Shown: piece by piece, positions 1-11,330 of the stretch | Position numbering within the stretch: the first letter of the stretch is position 1 | How the letters are laid out: every line of letters starts with the position of its first letter | DNA from: Zhengitettix transpicula | Lineage: Eukaryota > Arthropoda > Insecta > Orthoptera > Tetrigidae | Direction: 5' to 3' | DNA length: 64,000 nt | NCBI GenBank assembly: GCA_037074705.1 | Contig: CM073595.1 | Span: 71,968,139-72,032,138, forward strand | The notes under the pieces: model-generated | Told to the model about the DNA's origin: nothing | Seen by the model: only the letters and a program-made list of their open reading frames with translations | Databases searched by the model: none | Made by a program: the position numbers and the translations under genes

Positions 1-426
1 TCTATAACAATTTTAAAATAAATTTCATACAGGCATAAATGATTTCCAAGCATTTATACTAAAAATATTTCATTTATAGATAATTCTTCCATAAAAGTCT
101 AACAATTGATATAAATATTATGTACATCATATCTATAAAACTCACATTTCTTAGTGTTCTAACATTAAAATAAAATTATTTTGACACTATAGCTTTTCCT
201 TTCTTATTATATAATTTTTTTTATTTTTCTTATTAGTTTGACATCACTTAATGTAAACATACTCATTTAAAATCTGGGATTTTTCAGAATAAGGGAGATT
301 AATTCTATATCACAAAAGCAACAAAGTATGATCAAAATTAATCGACTTTATTTGTAACTAAATGCTTGCAGTGTTATGCACTTTAAAGCTGCTATAAACT
401 ATGTTTGAGAAGTATTGATGTTAATT
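1..426. other. AT-rich gene-free stretch
   Basis: No coding region, RNA gene or recognisable repeat was found here. The only notable point is a 14-base word at 413-426 that is repeated at 716-729 and so flanks the foldback element that follows. Confidence 0.5.
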
Positions 427-686
427 AATGAATAAGAAAGATAGCCAATTCAGACAAAAAAGTGATAATATAAATACCACACAATGTTTCTGGGATCTTT
501 GTCCCTTTCGTCAGGTGCGAGAAGAGCCTAGAGTGACTCAACTGCAGTTGTTAGTTGACAAAACTCAAATGTTTTGAGCTCTAGGCTCTTCTTAACACCT
601 GACGAAAGGCACAAGGATCCCAGAAACATTGTGTGGTATTTATATTATCACTTTTTTGTCTGAATTAACTATCTTTCTTATTCATT
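427..686. mobile_element. Foldback (palindromic) MITE-like element
   Basis: Two arms of about 107 bases (427-533 and about 580-686) are reverse complements with only a handful of mismatches, separated by a loop of about 46 bases that itself contains AACTGCAGTT. The outer ends read AATGAATAAGAAAGAT and its complement. An exact 14-base direct repeat (TATTGATGTTAATT) lies at 413-426, abutting the left arm, and again at 716-729, leaving a 29-base tail between the right arm and the second copy. This may be a target-site duplication, although 14 bases is long for a DNA transposon. There is no coding capacity. The superfamily is not identified. Confidence 0.75.
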
Positions 687-2485
687 ATTTTCAATCAGAC
701 ATTAATTTTTCATTTTATTGATGTTAATTGTCTAGAAATATTCAAAACTTTCAGCTTTATTTAATCATGAAACAAATGAATCCAGTTTGCTCTTAATTTT
801 ATGGTTATTAATTGTCCTATATGTTAAGCAAGATGGTGAATTTGAATTCAGACAAATATTAAACGTTTTACAACACTATATTTCATCCATACTTGACACC
901 TGGTCATAACCATAAAGTTGGTCAAAAATAGAATATAAAAGTTTCATATTTCTTTGTATTCAATTTAGCCATCTTAATAACCATATACATACATTCATAT
1001 GAATTGCAGAATTAAAATATACAATTGTTATGAAACATATCAATATAAAAATCATATTATGCTCATAATTGCTTGACAAACTATGTAATGCAATGGAAAC
1101 ATAAAACCAAGTGAAGAGTACAGTGGAAAGAGACTCCAGATAGCCATGGATGGATTTTAAATTATGCAAATAAACCCTTTCTCAGAGAGATAACTGAACT
1201 CCGCATTTAACTTGAACACTGACAGCAGGTACAGAATTTAATTGGTAGAAAGTGTCAAATAACAATCAAAACTTAACAAATAAAATGCTTTCAATGAAAA
1301 TGTGAGATTTCACATGAATATTAATTCCAGCATTAATAAATACCAAAGTATCTTATTTAATAATGTGGGTAATTTAGTGTCACCTTTTCAGACAAAACAA
1401 ATGCACAACAAAAATCAATAATAAACTATTACAGTCACTTGTTTATTAATGGGCACATTTTCTTTAAAATATAAGATTGGTGTAACAAAATTAAAATACA
1501 GTTTGTATATTTTAATCTATTTAATAGAAAAATGAAACTGTTCTGAAAAACTTTATAACACTTAATACACTTTGAAAATTTGTAGCAAATGGATTAAAAT
1601 ATCGAAGATTGATTACAGATTGGATTAACATATGTTTACCTTTGACTAATCTTGAAGAAAAAATTAAGTTTCCCACATTAACTGTCAACATAGCTTGGAT
1701 TTGAACATAAAACTAGCTACATATTTGTATCCAATTGAACTATTGTAAGTAAATAAAAACAAACACTAACTTTCAGTATCACACAATGTTTCTATTTGAA
1801 TGTAAAAAAACAAGAAGACAACTTGCATACTATCACATTCAACATTCTCTACTTAGTCCCTAAAATCTATATTATAACTCTTTTTAGATCATTGACTTGA
1901 AATTTGCTTTTAAGTTTGATTATTGTTTCTCACAATTCCAATAACAAAACCAAATTGGTTGTGGCAAAAGTAGCTAACCATTTAAATGTTAAGTTATAGG
2001 CAAGCATAAATAGACATTATTGGCAGATGCCAATCCAAAAACTACTCTTAAGCTTGAAAACAAATCAGAGGATTTGCAAATTAACATAAGCATAACATAT
2101 GGGACACAACTGCTTATTAAATGAATTAATCAAAATCTCTTCTTTTGTACTACATTAACAAAAGTACCTGTTTACAAACACTGAAAGATAATGTATAAGC
2201 ATGGATCATTCATGTTAGGCAAGTTATCATATTTAAGCAATGTGAATACACATAACATAGTTAAGAAACTGCATCTTACAATTTTTCAAAAAGTAAATTG
2301 TTCAAGATTCTTTCTTAAATTATAATCTGTGGCATATTAATTTGCACTTTTTATCATAGTTTCTGACAACAGGAAAAATAAGGCACTATAATATTACCAT
2401 GGTATTTAATGCTTGCAATATGCAAACTTTCAATAAGGATGTTAGATTTATAGATATTATTTAAATATGATATACATATAAATGC
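687..2485. other. AT-rich gene-free stretch
   Basis: I see no conserved protein, RNA gene or clear repeat here. Short open frames such as the one on the minus strand at 960-1169 have no recognisable motif and an AT-driven composition. Confidence 0.5.
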
Positions 2486-2763
2486 GAGTAAAGATATGAC
2501 ATTGTCAAAATAATTGAGATCATTGGCATGTAAAGGAAAGAGAGATAGTTTGTGGCTTACCTGAAATTGAAGCTCGGTGTAGCTGCTTGGGACAGAAAGT
2601 TCTCTTTCCTGAAGGAGGAGGCTGAGAGCTTCAAAAATATTAAGGAACATCCTTCTGTCTTGAATGGTTACACCGAGCGTCAATTTCAGGTATGCCAATA
2701 ACTATCTCTATCCCTTTTATACCAATTATCTCAATTATTTTGACAATGTCACATCCTTACTCG
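2486..2763. mobile_element. Palindromic MITE, family A copy 1
   Basis: The outer inverted repeats read CGAGTAAAGATATGACATTG at the left and the complement of a near-identical sequence at the right (through GACAATGTCACATCCTTACTCG). Inside them comes a purine box (GGAAAGAGAGATAG), then CTTACCTGAAATTGAAG, whose complement is CTTCAATTTCAGGTAAG, and an inner stem. The right arm carries CAATTTCAGGTATG on the plus strand. TA microsatellite tracts lie close by. The same terminal sequences recur at 4410-4693 and 52963-53526, which defines the family. No coding capacity. Confidence 0.75.
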
Positions 2764-2833
2764 TGTTAGTGTGTGTATGTATATATATATATCTTAGTGT
2801 GTGTGTGACAAGCTCAAATTAAATACCATGTTT

Positions 2834-2980
2834 AGGTAGGAAAGAGAGACAGCAAAGTCAACTTAGCATGAAATCAACAGTTGGTCCAGTCGAGGAGAGG
2901 ATATCATCTTCACTCCTCAGCTCGACTGGACCAACTGTTGATTTCAGGCAAGTCGACTTTGATGTCTCTCTTTCCTATCT
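2834..2980. mobile_element. Palindromic MITE, family B copy 1
   Basis: This is a nearly perfect hairpin of about 147 bases. The left arm contains AGGTAGGAAAGAGAGACAG and CAACAGTTGGTCCAGTCGAG. The right arm is the complement, ending in CTCTCTTTCCTATCT. It carries TTGATTTCAGGCAAGTCG on the plus strand, so the ratchet-like box here has a GC instead of a GT. The arms are so similar that this copy is probably young. A small open frame over this region (2868-3068) is the MITE plus a microsatellite, not a gene. Confidence 0.75.
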
Positions 2981-2995
2981 GCCTACCTACCTACA

Positions 2996-3015
2996 TACAC
3001 ACACACACATAGGTA

Positions 3016-3067
<52 letters not shown>
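2996..3067. repeat. Compound microsatellite (CA)n(TG)n(TA)n
   Basis: A run of CA, then TG, then TA dinucleotides sits between two MITE copies. Similar compound microsatellites flank other copies of the family, at 2776-2808 and 53531-53589. Confidence 0.9.
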
Positions 3068-3072
<5 letters not shown>

Positions 3073-3113
3073 CTTAAGGAAAAAGGTGATGATGCCAAAT
3101 TAAACAACACTTT

Positions 3114-3351
3114 AGGATAGGAAAGAGAGACAGTGATGCTGACTTGCCTGAAATCAGTAGTTGGTTCAGTCTGGCATAGTTCAAATTTTCAAGGCCCTGA
3201 GCCCCCTTCAACAGGAAGGAAGGCCTGAACTGCATGCCCGGCCAGCATGCAGTTTAGATTTTCCATCCAAAATTTGAACTTCCACCTATGCCAGACTGGA
3301 CCAACTACCGATTTCAGGTAAGTCGGCATTGATGTCTCTTTTTCCTATCCT
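3114..3351. mobile_element. Palindromic MITE, family B copy 2
   Basis: The arms begin AGGATAGGAAAGAGAGACAG and end in the complement (TTTTTCCTATCCT). The inner stem carries AGTTGGTTCAGTCTGGCATAG on the left and its near-complement on the right, around a loop with a second stem (CTGCATGC). The right arm holds CGATTTCAGGTAAGTCGG, a perfect CAG/GTAAGT junction at 3317/3318. The left arm holds the mirror-image GACTTGCCTGAAATCAG. No coding capacity. Confidence 0.75.
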
Positions 3352-4409
3352 AATGTGCTATATAATGTATGTTTGTTCAGGTTTGTCATTGTCTTGTTTT
3401 TTTTTGGTGGTCCAAAATGGCAACACCTAGGTTCAACAGTACATTAATTTGCAAGCTAAATTTGATATTCACTTATGCAACTATTCCAGAAACTAAACAA
3501 TGGTAAACTTTATGAATCCTTTGAACACTGACATTCCACCACTGTCACTATAGTTTGAAAGTAAATTAAAGTTGGAGTCCACAATTTGAGAACAACAAAA
3601 TAATTTTATACAACTTCATTTTAGTCCATTAGATCTACACTATTTTACTGCAGGCTGGACACTTTCCATTAAGCCAAAATTTTAATTCAGTTGGAAATCA
3701 GCCACTCTCTGTCCCACTTTCCTATCCAAGTTAATTATATATATTTCTCCACAGCTCAACTCGCCAACTGTTGATTTCTGGTAAATGGGCTACTCTGTCT
3801 TTCCTATACAATTGTGTGTGTGTGTATATATATGTATATACATGTTATGACCAAAGCCCAAAGTTGGCCAATTCACTAATTGGCGTGCCATTTCACACTT
3901 GGCTGAGAGGCATGGCGCCAGTGTTTGATGTACTTGAAATAACCTGTGTATATGTTACTTTTGCCACAGAAGACAACTGCTCACAAAAGGCTGCCAATGC
4001 TCATATGAAGAACAAAAATTAATATTTTCAATTATTTACTTTCCTTCTTACAAATTTATAAATAAAATTCAACAGTAAACAAATAAAAATTATGAATATT
4101 AATTATTGTTTCGGGAAATTAAACCAACACCTTCAATTTGTGTGTATTATTACTTTAATATAAATTATGCTGTTTATAGCACTGACGACAATGGACCACA
4201 CACCACCATCACACCAGAAATGAAAAATGTGCCACCTACCGGACAGACCTTCATCAGCACATTGAATTTTTCCCAGGGATTTCCAGCCACTTCACAAAAT
4301 GGACAGCCAAAGTAGCATATACATTGGTTATTTCAAGTACAGCAGAAATTGGACACACCACTCTGCCAAAGTGTGAACTTCTAGCTTTGGCCACAACATA
4401 TATATATAT

Positions 4410-4693
4410 AATTAAAACAATTGGTATTGAAATGAAAGAGAGAAAGGTGGTGGCTTACCTGAAATTGAAGTTTGGTGTTACCATTCAGTACAGGAGGAAG
4501 TTCTTCAAATTTTCAGAGGTGTTGGCCTCAGGAGAAAGATGAGACATCCCATGTGGCGGCCAGAAATTTGAAGAACTTCCTCCTGTCCTAAATGGCAACA
4601 CTCAGCTTCAATTTAAGGTAAGCCACCAGTTTTCTCTCTTCCATTTCCATACCAATGGTTTTAATTATTTTGACAATGTCACATCCTTACTCA
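4410..4693. mobile_element. Palindromic MITE, family A copy 2 (left end truncated)
   Basis: The right end (TTTTGACAATGTCACATCCT followed by TACTCA) matches copy 1, but the left terminal GACATTGTCAAAATAATT is absent and replaced by a TA tract, so the copy is 5' truncated. Internal arms are AAGTTCTTCAAATTTTCAGA and complement. The left arm has GGCTTACCTGAAATTGAAG. In the right arm the box is mutated to TTTAAGGTAAGCC. Confidence 0.7.
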
Positions 4694-5042
4694 TAAAATA
4701 TATGATACAGATATTTCAGACACATATTATTCATTACAGGAAGACGACATGCTTGACTGGAGTGTTTAAATATGAATTCTATGATGTAGAGAATTCAAAA
4801 AATTGGGAGGAGGTTATCTTCCTCCTTTCAGAATTTAGTAGGTATATTCCATTATACTGTCACATCTAAAGTCAAACTACTGATTGCTGACAAAAGAGGA
4901 TAACATCATAGAAAGTAATGAATTCATCTTAAACACTCAGGTAAGTCACATTCTTTATTACTCATTTCTATATCAATTATATATAGATATATATCAATTG
5001 TTCCACACCATATGGTTATTTTATATATTAAAATTATTTTAT

Positions 5043-5048
5043 TTTATT
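5043..5048 (-). terminator. Putative polyadenylation signal of the zinc-finger gene
   Basis: AATAAA on the minus strand, about 54 bases after the stop codon of the zinc-finger gene. The position is plausible. In such AT-rich sequence a chance match cannot be excluded. Confidence 0.4.
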
Positions 5049-5101
5049 TTACACTGGTATATATTTTTATAGACTATTTAAAAACTTCAATAGTTTTAAA
5101 A

Positions 5102-8100
5102 TTAATTCTTCTGAGAAATGACAGATAGTGACATTTCTCCTCTTTGCAATTTCCCAAACTGACGTTCATGTATTTTATGATGTCTAACTAAATGTTCCTT
5201 ACGAGTAAATTTTTTGTTACATACAACACAGTTATAAGGTCTCAACAGCAAATCTTTGGGAGTATTTTCAATAACTTCCCAGTGTATACTATGAATTGTT
5301 CTCTGATGGTTAATCAGATACTGCTTTTGAGAAAACACTTGGCCACAAATTTCACAAGGAATGGGATTTTCTGGATCATAGTCCTTGACTTCTTCTTTAA
5401 CTACTGGAGACTCTGCTGAATTTACACTTTCAGATTTATTTCCCGTGACTAAAATACGTTGGTCTGCAAAATGAGTTATATTCCTGTGCCTCATCAAATG
5501 TTCCTTTCTAGTAAATGGTTTAAAGCAGATATCACAGTGAAATGGCCGTCCACCTGTATGGGAAACCATATGCCGTGATAAGTGTTCTTTTCTATTAAAT
5601 GCTCTTCCACACAAAGTGCAGGAAAATGGCTTGTAATTACCATGCAACTGAATATGACGTTTCAGAGAACTGCGACGTGGAAAGACTTTGCCACATTGAG
5701 TACAGCTGAACATTCTAAAATCTAAATTACTTCCAATATTTTCACTAGTATCCAATCCGGACGAAGAAGAGTCCATTTCTCTAGGAAAACCTTCAGCTAT
5801 ACTGTAACACTGGCCACACAATGAACATGAAAATGCCCCCTTGCTAATAATATATCTTCTATGAATAACTGTAGTTTTGTTCTCTCTAGAATTCAAAGAA
5901 TTTTTTATAAACACATCCCACATTTGTGGCAAAATATCCTTCCTTTTTCTCTGGGTTTCTATAATGTCATTATCAGGTTTGTTTGAACTTTGAAAGAATT
6001 CAACATACTCACTTTCATCTTCTTCCGTAATTTCCCTGGAAAAAAAGAATGCCACAACATGAATTATGAATAATGTAATTAGTATTTGCTACTTTAATAT
6101 AGAACTTTATATCTGAATTTATTACAAATGTGAATTTTAAAAATATAGTTAAAGTACACACTATGTACATTATTTTTTCTTTTAAACACATTGCTTCTAA
6201 TTATGTGAAATAAAGTTATAGCATTGGTATCAAACATAATCAAAACAGAAATTTTATGGTAATAATATGATTTACTTCAAAAACTAGTTACAAAAATAGA
6301 CAATACAATAAAGACAGATTTGCATTGGATAAGGTTCCATAATTGACAAAAGCTAGTAAACAATTATAATTATTTAAAGAAATATAAAGATATTTACAAT
6401 AGATTAATTACCATTAACAATATACTCATATACAGTAATCACAAAACTATTAATTACTATAGTTGAAAAGATGACATTACTTGGCAATCAAATTACCTAT
6501 TTATGTTCTCATTGCAAAGGTCAAATGTTTCTTCTTTAACTAAAACATAATCATCTTCACCTGGTTGACCAATGTTGAAAAGTGGACCAAAATTAAGTAA
6601 GGAATTATTCATATTCAATTTTTTCCCTTCATTTTCATTACCCATAGCCATTGGTTCATTTACCTCATATTGGTCATCAGAACTGTTGCCTGTGAATTAT
6701 AATAAACTTCAACATTAAACACAAAAATTTAACAAAAACCTATTTTAAAGACTTTACTACTATAAACCAAAAGCTTCAAAAAATTTACAAATATATAAAT
6801 GGAGATCAAAAGTGTTTGATTGACTTAATAAAATGAAGTTAAGTGTCTAAAAAGTCTGATAAATTATTTTAGTGAATTATCATTCTTAGGCCACTGACAA
6901 ATAATCTCAAATGTTTAATTAGGATGATATCATTGTGGCTGCAATTCTTCTCTATAAGCATAACACAATCCATCATGATACATAAAAAAATACCAATCAA
7001 CAATAAAAATTTCAAACTAATTTATGTCCTAAAATATTATTCTTAGCCAAAATATATTACTATCTTGGTAAGAAAGTGAAACAAACCCGATACATGCAAT
7101 GACATATTAAGTGCACAACATGATTTGTGAAATTACATATAGAAAGGAATTATTTTAAATATATAAAAATATAAAAAAAATAATATTCACCTTCTGCAAT
7201 TTTTTCTTCACAAGCTGGAGACTTTTCAACTTTTTTACGGGATTTTATGGTATTTGTTTCATCATTATTTCTGTTGTGATCAAACAGTTTTTCTGCCAAA
7301 GTTCCTTCCTGTAAAAAGTAAACACACAACATTTTTAATTGGCACTTTACATTACATATTTAAATTAAAGCAACACTTAATATTCTCAATATAACGGGTG
7401 ACACAAAAGTAATACATTTCAGTTATCATTTCAATTCATTATTTTGAATGGAATTTAACTGGAATCATTAAGTCTGTAGTTACTTTTGTGCCAACCTGTC
7501 TACATAGGTAAAGGATAATTAATATTCAATAATGGAGCTCAACATGTACAAGCCAGCAGAACGACCAATAAATTATAATATAGAAAAATTCATTTGTAAT
7601 TCAGTGCATTTCTCCAGGTATTTTGTTACATTCTCAATTAATGGCTTCTCTATATTTCAGGGTGCAAATGCTGGCCCTTTATTATGTACCACTCAACATT
7701 CTCATTAAAATATGCAGCTAGCATAAAATAAAATAACACTGTTAACCTCTATGTAAAAATAGGTATTTCAAGGCAACAGCAGAAAATTGCTAGTGCCTAA
7801 ACAAGGTAAACAATCAATTATTTGACTTATAATTGTTAAAGGCAAGTGTCCTGAGGGCACATCGGTATATGATCGACAGGGAATTAAAGCCACAAATCTA
7901 TACACTTTGGGAAAAACCGTGTTACACATATTTCTCTCAAAAATATATTTTTAAATTCCTCTTAAACATAAATACAGCAAGATCTAAGAAAATCGTCAAT
8001 TATTCAATACAAATAAAAGTACCTGCAGTTCTAGACACAAATGTGATTGATCTTCAAGTGTTGCTTCAAATGCCAACCCAGCTTCCTCACAAGCTCTTGA

Positions 8101-8848
8101 GAACTCATAAAATTCTTCAACTTTTCTGCAGCATTCCGAACATATGTATTTTGGAAGCTTATCATCTTTCTGGACCTACAATAAAAATTAAATTAGGATA
8201 AACATAAATAAATTTAAAAGCTAATCAAATCAGACAGAGGCAACCTTAAAAGCCAATATTTTTTTTTGTAAATATATGTTACAGAAATTGATTATTCAAT
8301 AAAAGAGGGAACATGAAAAGTCTTAAATATTTATATACTATATATGTGCACTACTAAAACCAACAGAATTATAAATAATTACTAACAACTGTAATTAAAG
8401 AGTTCCTGTTAATAAAATACTGAAATAGATATAAATAAAAATAATCAATCACATATTACTACTTCTTTGCGAAACAATGAAGAATGTACATTAAAACGTG
8501 TGTCTAAAAACGGACACTAAAATAATAAAAAAAAAGAACAATTCAGTTTAAAACAATTATATATATATATATATATATACGCACATTTTCTTTAGTGTTA
8601 CCAAAGTAATTTCAAAAGATAAGAACGCAGGCTTTACAGAAAACGAAATTAATGATAGTTGGTTGGCTACAGAGAAGTATTAAAAATTATAGTAGATTAC
8701 ATATTTCCAATACATTTATAATTATACTCACCACAACCGGTAAGCATTCATTAATTTTTGTCGCTATACTACGACGTTCTCCTTCTTGGCTAAAAATTTC
8801 GATTAAATCCTCGCTAGTAGTGCATAAGCGGCATTTTAAAATTTCCAT
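5102..8848 (-). CDS. ZAD-type C2H2 zinc-finger protein (5 exons, 504 aa)
   Basis: A nuclear, probably DNA-binding protein. Coding exons on the minus strand are 8848-8732, 8175-8023, 7308-7191, 6689-6497 and 6035-5102, and all join in frame through GT..AG introns. Exons 1-2 (residues 1 to about 80) encode a ZAD domain, an arthropod zinc-binding dimerisation module: CRLC at residues 6-9 and CSECC near residue 53. A long acidic, poorly conserved linker follows. Exon 5 carries five good C2H2 fingers at about residues 305-325, 333-353, 361-382, 421-442 and 463-483, plus a lone CSLC half-finger near 264-267. Fingers 2, 3 and 5 share the helix RKEHLxRH. The start is the ATG before EILKCRLC, the normal position ahead of a ZAD. 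ZAD proteins diverge too fast for me to name an orthologue. Family assignment is secure; targets are unknown. Confidence 0.9.
8559..8579. repeat. TA microsatellite in zinc-finger gene intron 1
   Basis: A short run of alternating A and T within the first intron of the zinc-finger gene. Confidence 0.8.
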
Positions 8849-11330
8849 TTGGTTTAAGAAACTTTAGCAACTAGAGTGTTACTTGAACTGCCAAAGGATC
8901 ACATTGAATTCAACAAATACAATGAACAGCAGACGATAACCACGACATTAAAAACTAAAATCGTGAATTAAAAACCTTTTGAGAATTCACCACCATATAT
9001 ACTGTCAAATATTGTAGCCAATAGTAAACAACCACAGAACAAAATTTCTCCAGATGTCAACAAAATATTTTCTCAAAGATACTAAATTATTATAGACACA
9101 AAGATATTAATAGTAACATTTAATAATGATTTTATACATCTACATTCCTACGACAATATTACGCAAAATGTACGAATACTATTAATGTTTCGAATATATT
9201 AACTACTCCAAAATATGATTTTTAATTACAGAATAGTTCAAATTTAATTTGATTTCGCTTGTTAAGTCTCTCCCTTACAGTGCCGTCCCTCCGTATTATA
9301 GCACAATACTGCATATTTCTCATTCAAGAGAGGTGCTGTATTACAGGCATGGGTAGCAAAGAGGTATATAAACATTATTTACATATGTATTTGGTAGCAC
9401 AGAGAGAGCCAGCTGGCTGCATTAGTAGGAGCAAGTGCGTGTTAGGAGGGCTGTTTAAAGTCTTCGAAATCAAAGCAGAAATTCAAAAGCAATAAAATTA
9501 TTTCTAAATTTAATTATGTGCTGTAGCGAATGATCACATATGCACGAGCCACAACTTGTCATGTCTGATAACTCAAAAAGAGAAGGGAGATATAAATATA
9601 CTCTCATAAAAAATGGAATCATATGAAAAAAACATGTAGTATACAATTATAAATCAAATTCATTTTTCTTTCTTAAAAAACAACAACACAATTTTATCAG
9701 GGTATTTTCAGGATACGGAGGAAATAATATAATCTGCAAATCCACTTTCACCATATCTTTCCAGAAGAACGAGACAGATTTAATGGTTGAGAACAAGGTT
9801 AGAAATTTCTCCTGGTGAATTGCTCTGATAACATGTACAACCTTGTTGAATATACAAGAGAAATTATGCAATTTTTGACTCGCTCATATTTGTTGGCAGG
9901 AAAATATTTTTGTATACTTTTATATTAGAAAACTATGCAACATGAGAGAGGAGTTATTTCATACGATGACACACAATTTGTGAATCTGTGGCTTTTGTCT
10001 CAGGACCCGTATCAATATTCTTTGTACCTAGTAATTAAAGAAGTGCAAAATGGTTTTTATCGTGAAAACATGTTAAACTAGCTGTTCATTGTATGAACGG
10101 TTATTTTGTCTTTCTTACCAAACTTTTCCTTAACAATAATTTAACAAGCATTCTAAAAGTTCTCTCTCATCTAGACACACACAAGCAGACCTAACGGTCA
10201 TAATCTAAAGAATCGGTTACAAATCGATAGATGGAAGATTTGACCGTTTGGTTAACCAGTGAACAAACCTTCAAATTGACAGATGTGATTTGTACAGTAA
10301 GAGACAATGACAAACCACATCTTTCAAATGATCATCTTCCCACCAAATTGAGTATTCTGATAGGTTGACCAATTCAAAATTAAACTTACAACAATTAAAA
10401 AATTAAAATTGATATAAAAAATGGTGAATCAATATTGGCGACACCTTCTTGAAAGTATAAGAAAAATTACATTATGAAGAGGACACTCGATTCCAATATT
10501 GGAAGCATTACAGCAACAAGTGCCAGAACTTTGTAAATAAAAAAATAGTATTCTGTTGATAATAGCAGTTTTTATCAATCTGGTCACCCAATTTGGGAGT
10601 TAGATAATGGCCTGACTTACGGTCTGCCATTACCTCATGTAGAACTAATCACACCTGTTGATTAAGAAGTTAACTAAACTGATCGCCTCATAAGTGGGTC
10701 AAATAAACCTGATTTAGTTCGTTCTGTGATGAAAATCTGTTAGATACACATGTACGTGTACAAAAGTGGTCTCCCAATCAGGTTTAAACAGGAACAAGTT
10801 GCTGACATATCAGCTGGGGAAAATAGTTGTGTGTTGGCAAGACGTGTGGCTTCACAGATTTGGCCTGTAAGATGCCCCTCTGTTGTTCTACACCAACAAA
10901 CAATCTTAGAAATTTCACAATTGATTTCTAATTTGTTGCAAAAATCTGCTCATGCACAGCTGAATTATCATTTTTAATTATTATTGGATGAATAAATACA
11001 CAAAAATTTAACATTTTCCAAAGGATTTATTTATTTCCCTGCACACTGTTTGACAATGTACTTTAGGAGATGGATTTTTAAATAAACATAATAGTATAAT
11101 TATGTAAATAAACTTAATAGTATAATTTTTTATAATAAAATTTATAAATAAATAACATATAATGAATAATGATTAAAGAAAACGAAAAGTCTACTTACAA
11201 TTATGTCAAATGATTATTAATTTTTTGTTTAATGGATGTATAGAATGTTATTCAGGAAAAATTGTGATGATAAATACGATTATAATAATATTAACTTTGG
11301 TACTTTAAATCAAATTTTCAAATTATTTAC
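8849..11330. other. Intergenic region between zinc-finger gene and CHPF
   Basis: It contains the presumed promoter and 5' UTR of the minus-strand zinc-finger gene and the 3' UTR of CHPF. A TTTATT run at 11026-11035 gives AATAAA on the minus strand about 300 bases after the CHPF stop. A slightly GC-richer patch at 9280-9480 has a 78-residue plus-strand open frame without any motif I recognise. No gene is called. Confidence 0.4.

Larger units (their letters stand above)
3352..5101. other. Gene-free stretch with MITE remnants
   Basis: This stretch lies downstream of the zinc-finger gene. It holds a decayed family-B remnant at about 3690-3810 (CAACTGTTGATTTCTGGTAA and CTGTCTTTCCTATA), the family-A copy described separately at 4410-4693, and short TA tracts. 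No gene was recognised. Confidence 0.45.

Noticed and set aside
2354..2698. 114-codon minus-strand open frame
   Set aside because: It overlaps the family A MITE and is open because of the palindrome composition; no domain recognised.
2868..3068. 66-codon plus-strand open frame
   Set aside because: It is the family B hairpin followed by a CA/TG/TA microsatellite, with no protein-like sequence.
5192..5419. 75-codon plus-strand open frame
   Set aside because: It is antisense to the zinc-finger exon.
9259..9495. 78-codon plus-strand open frame
   Set aside because: The surrounding sequence is slightly GC-richer, but there is no domain, no splice support and no conserved motif.
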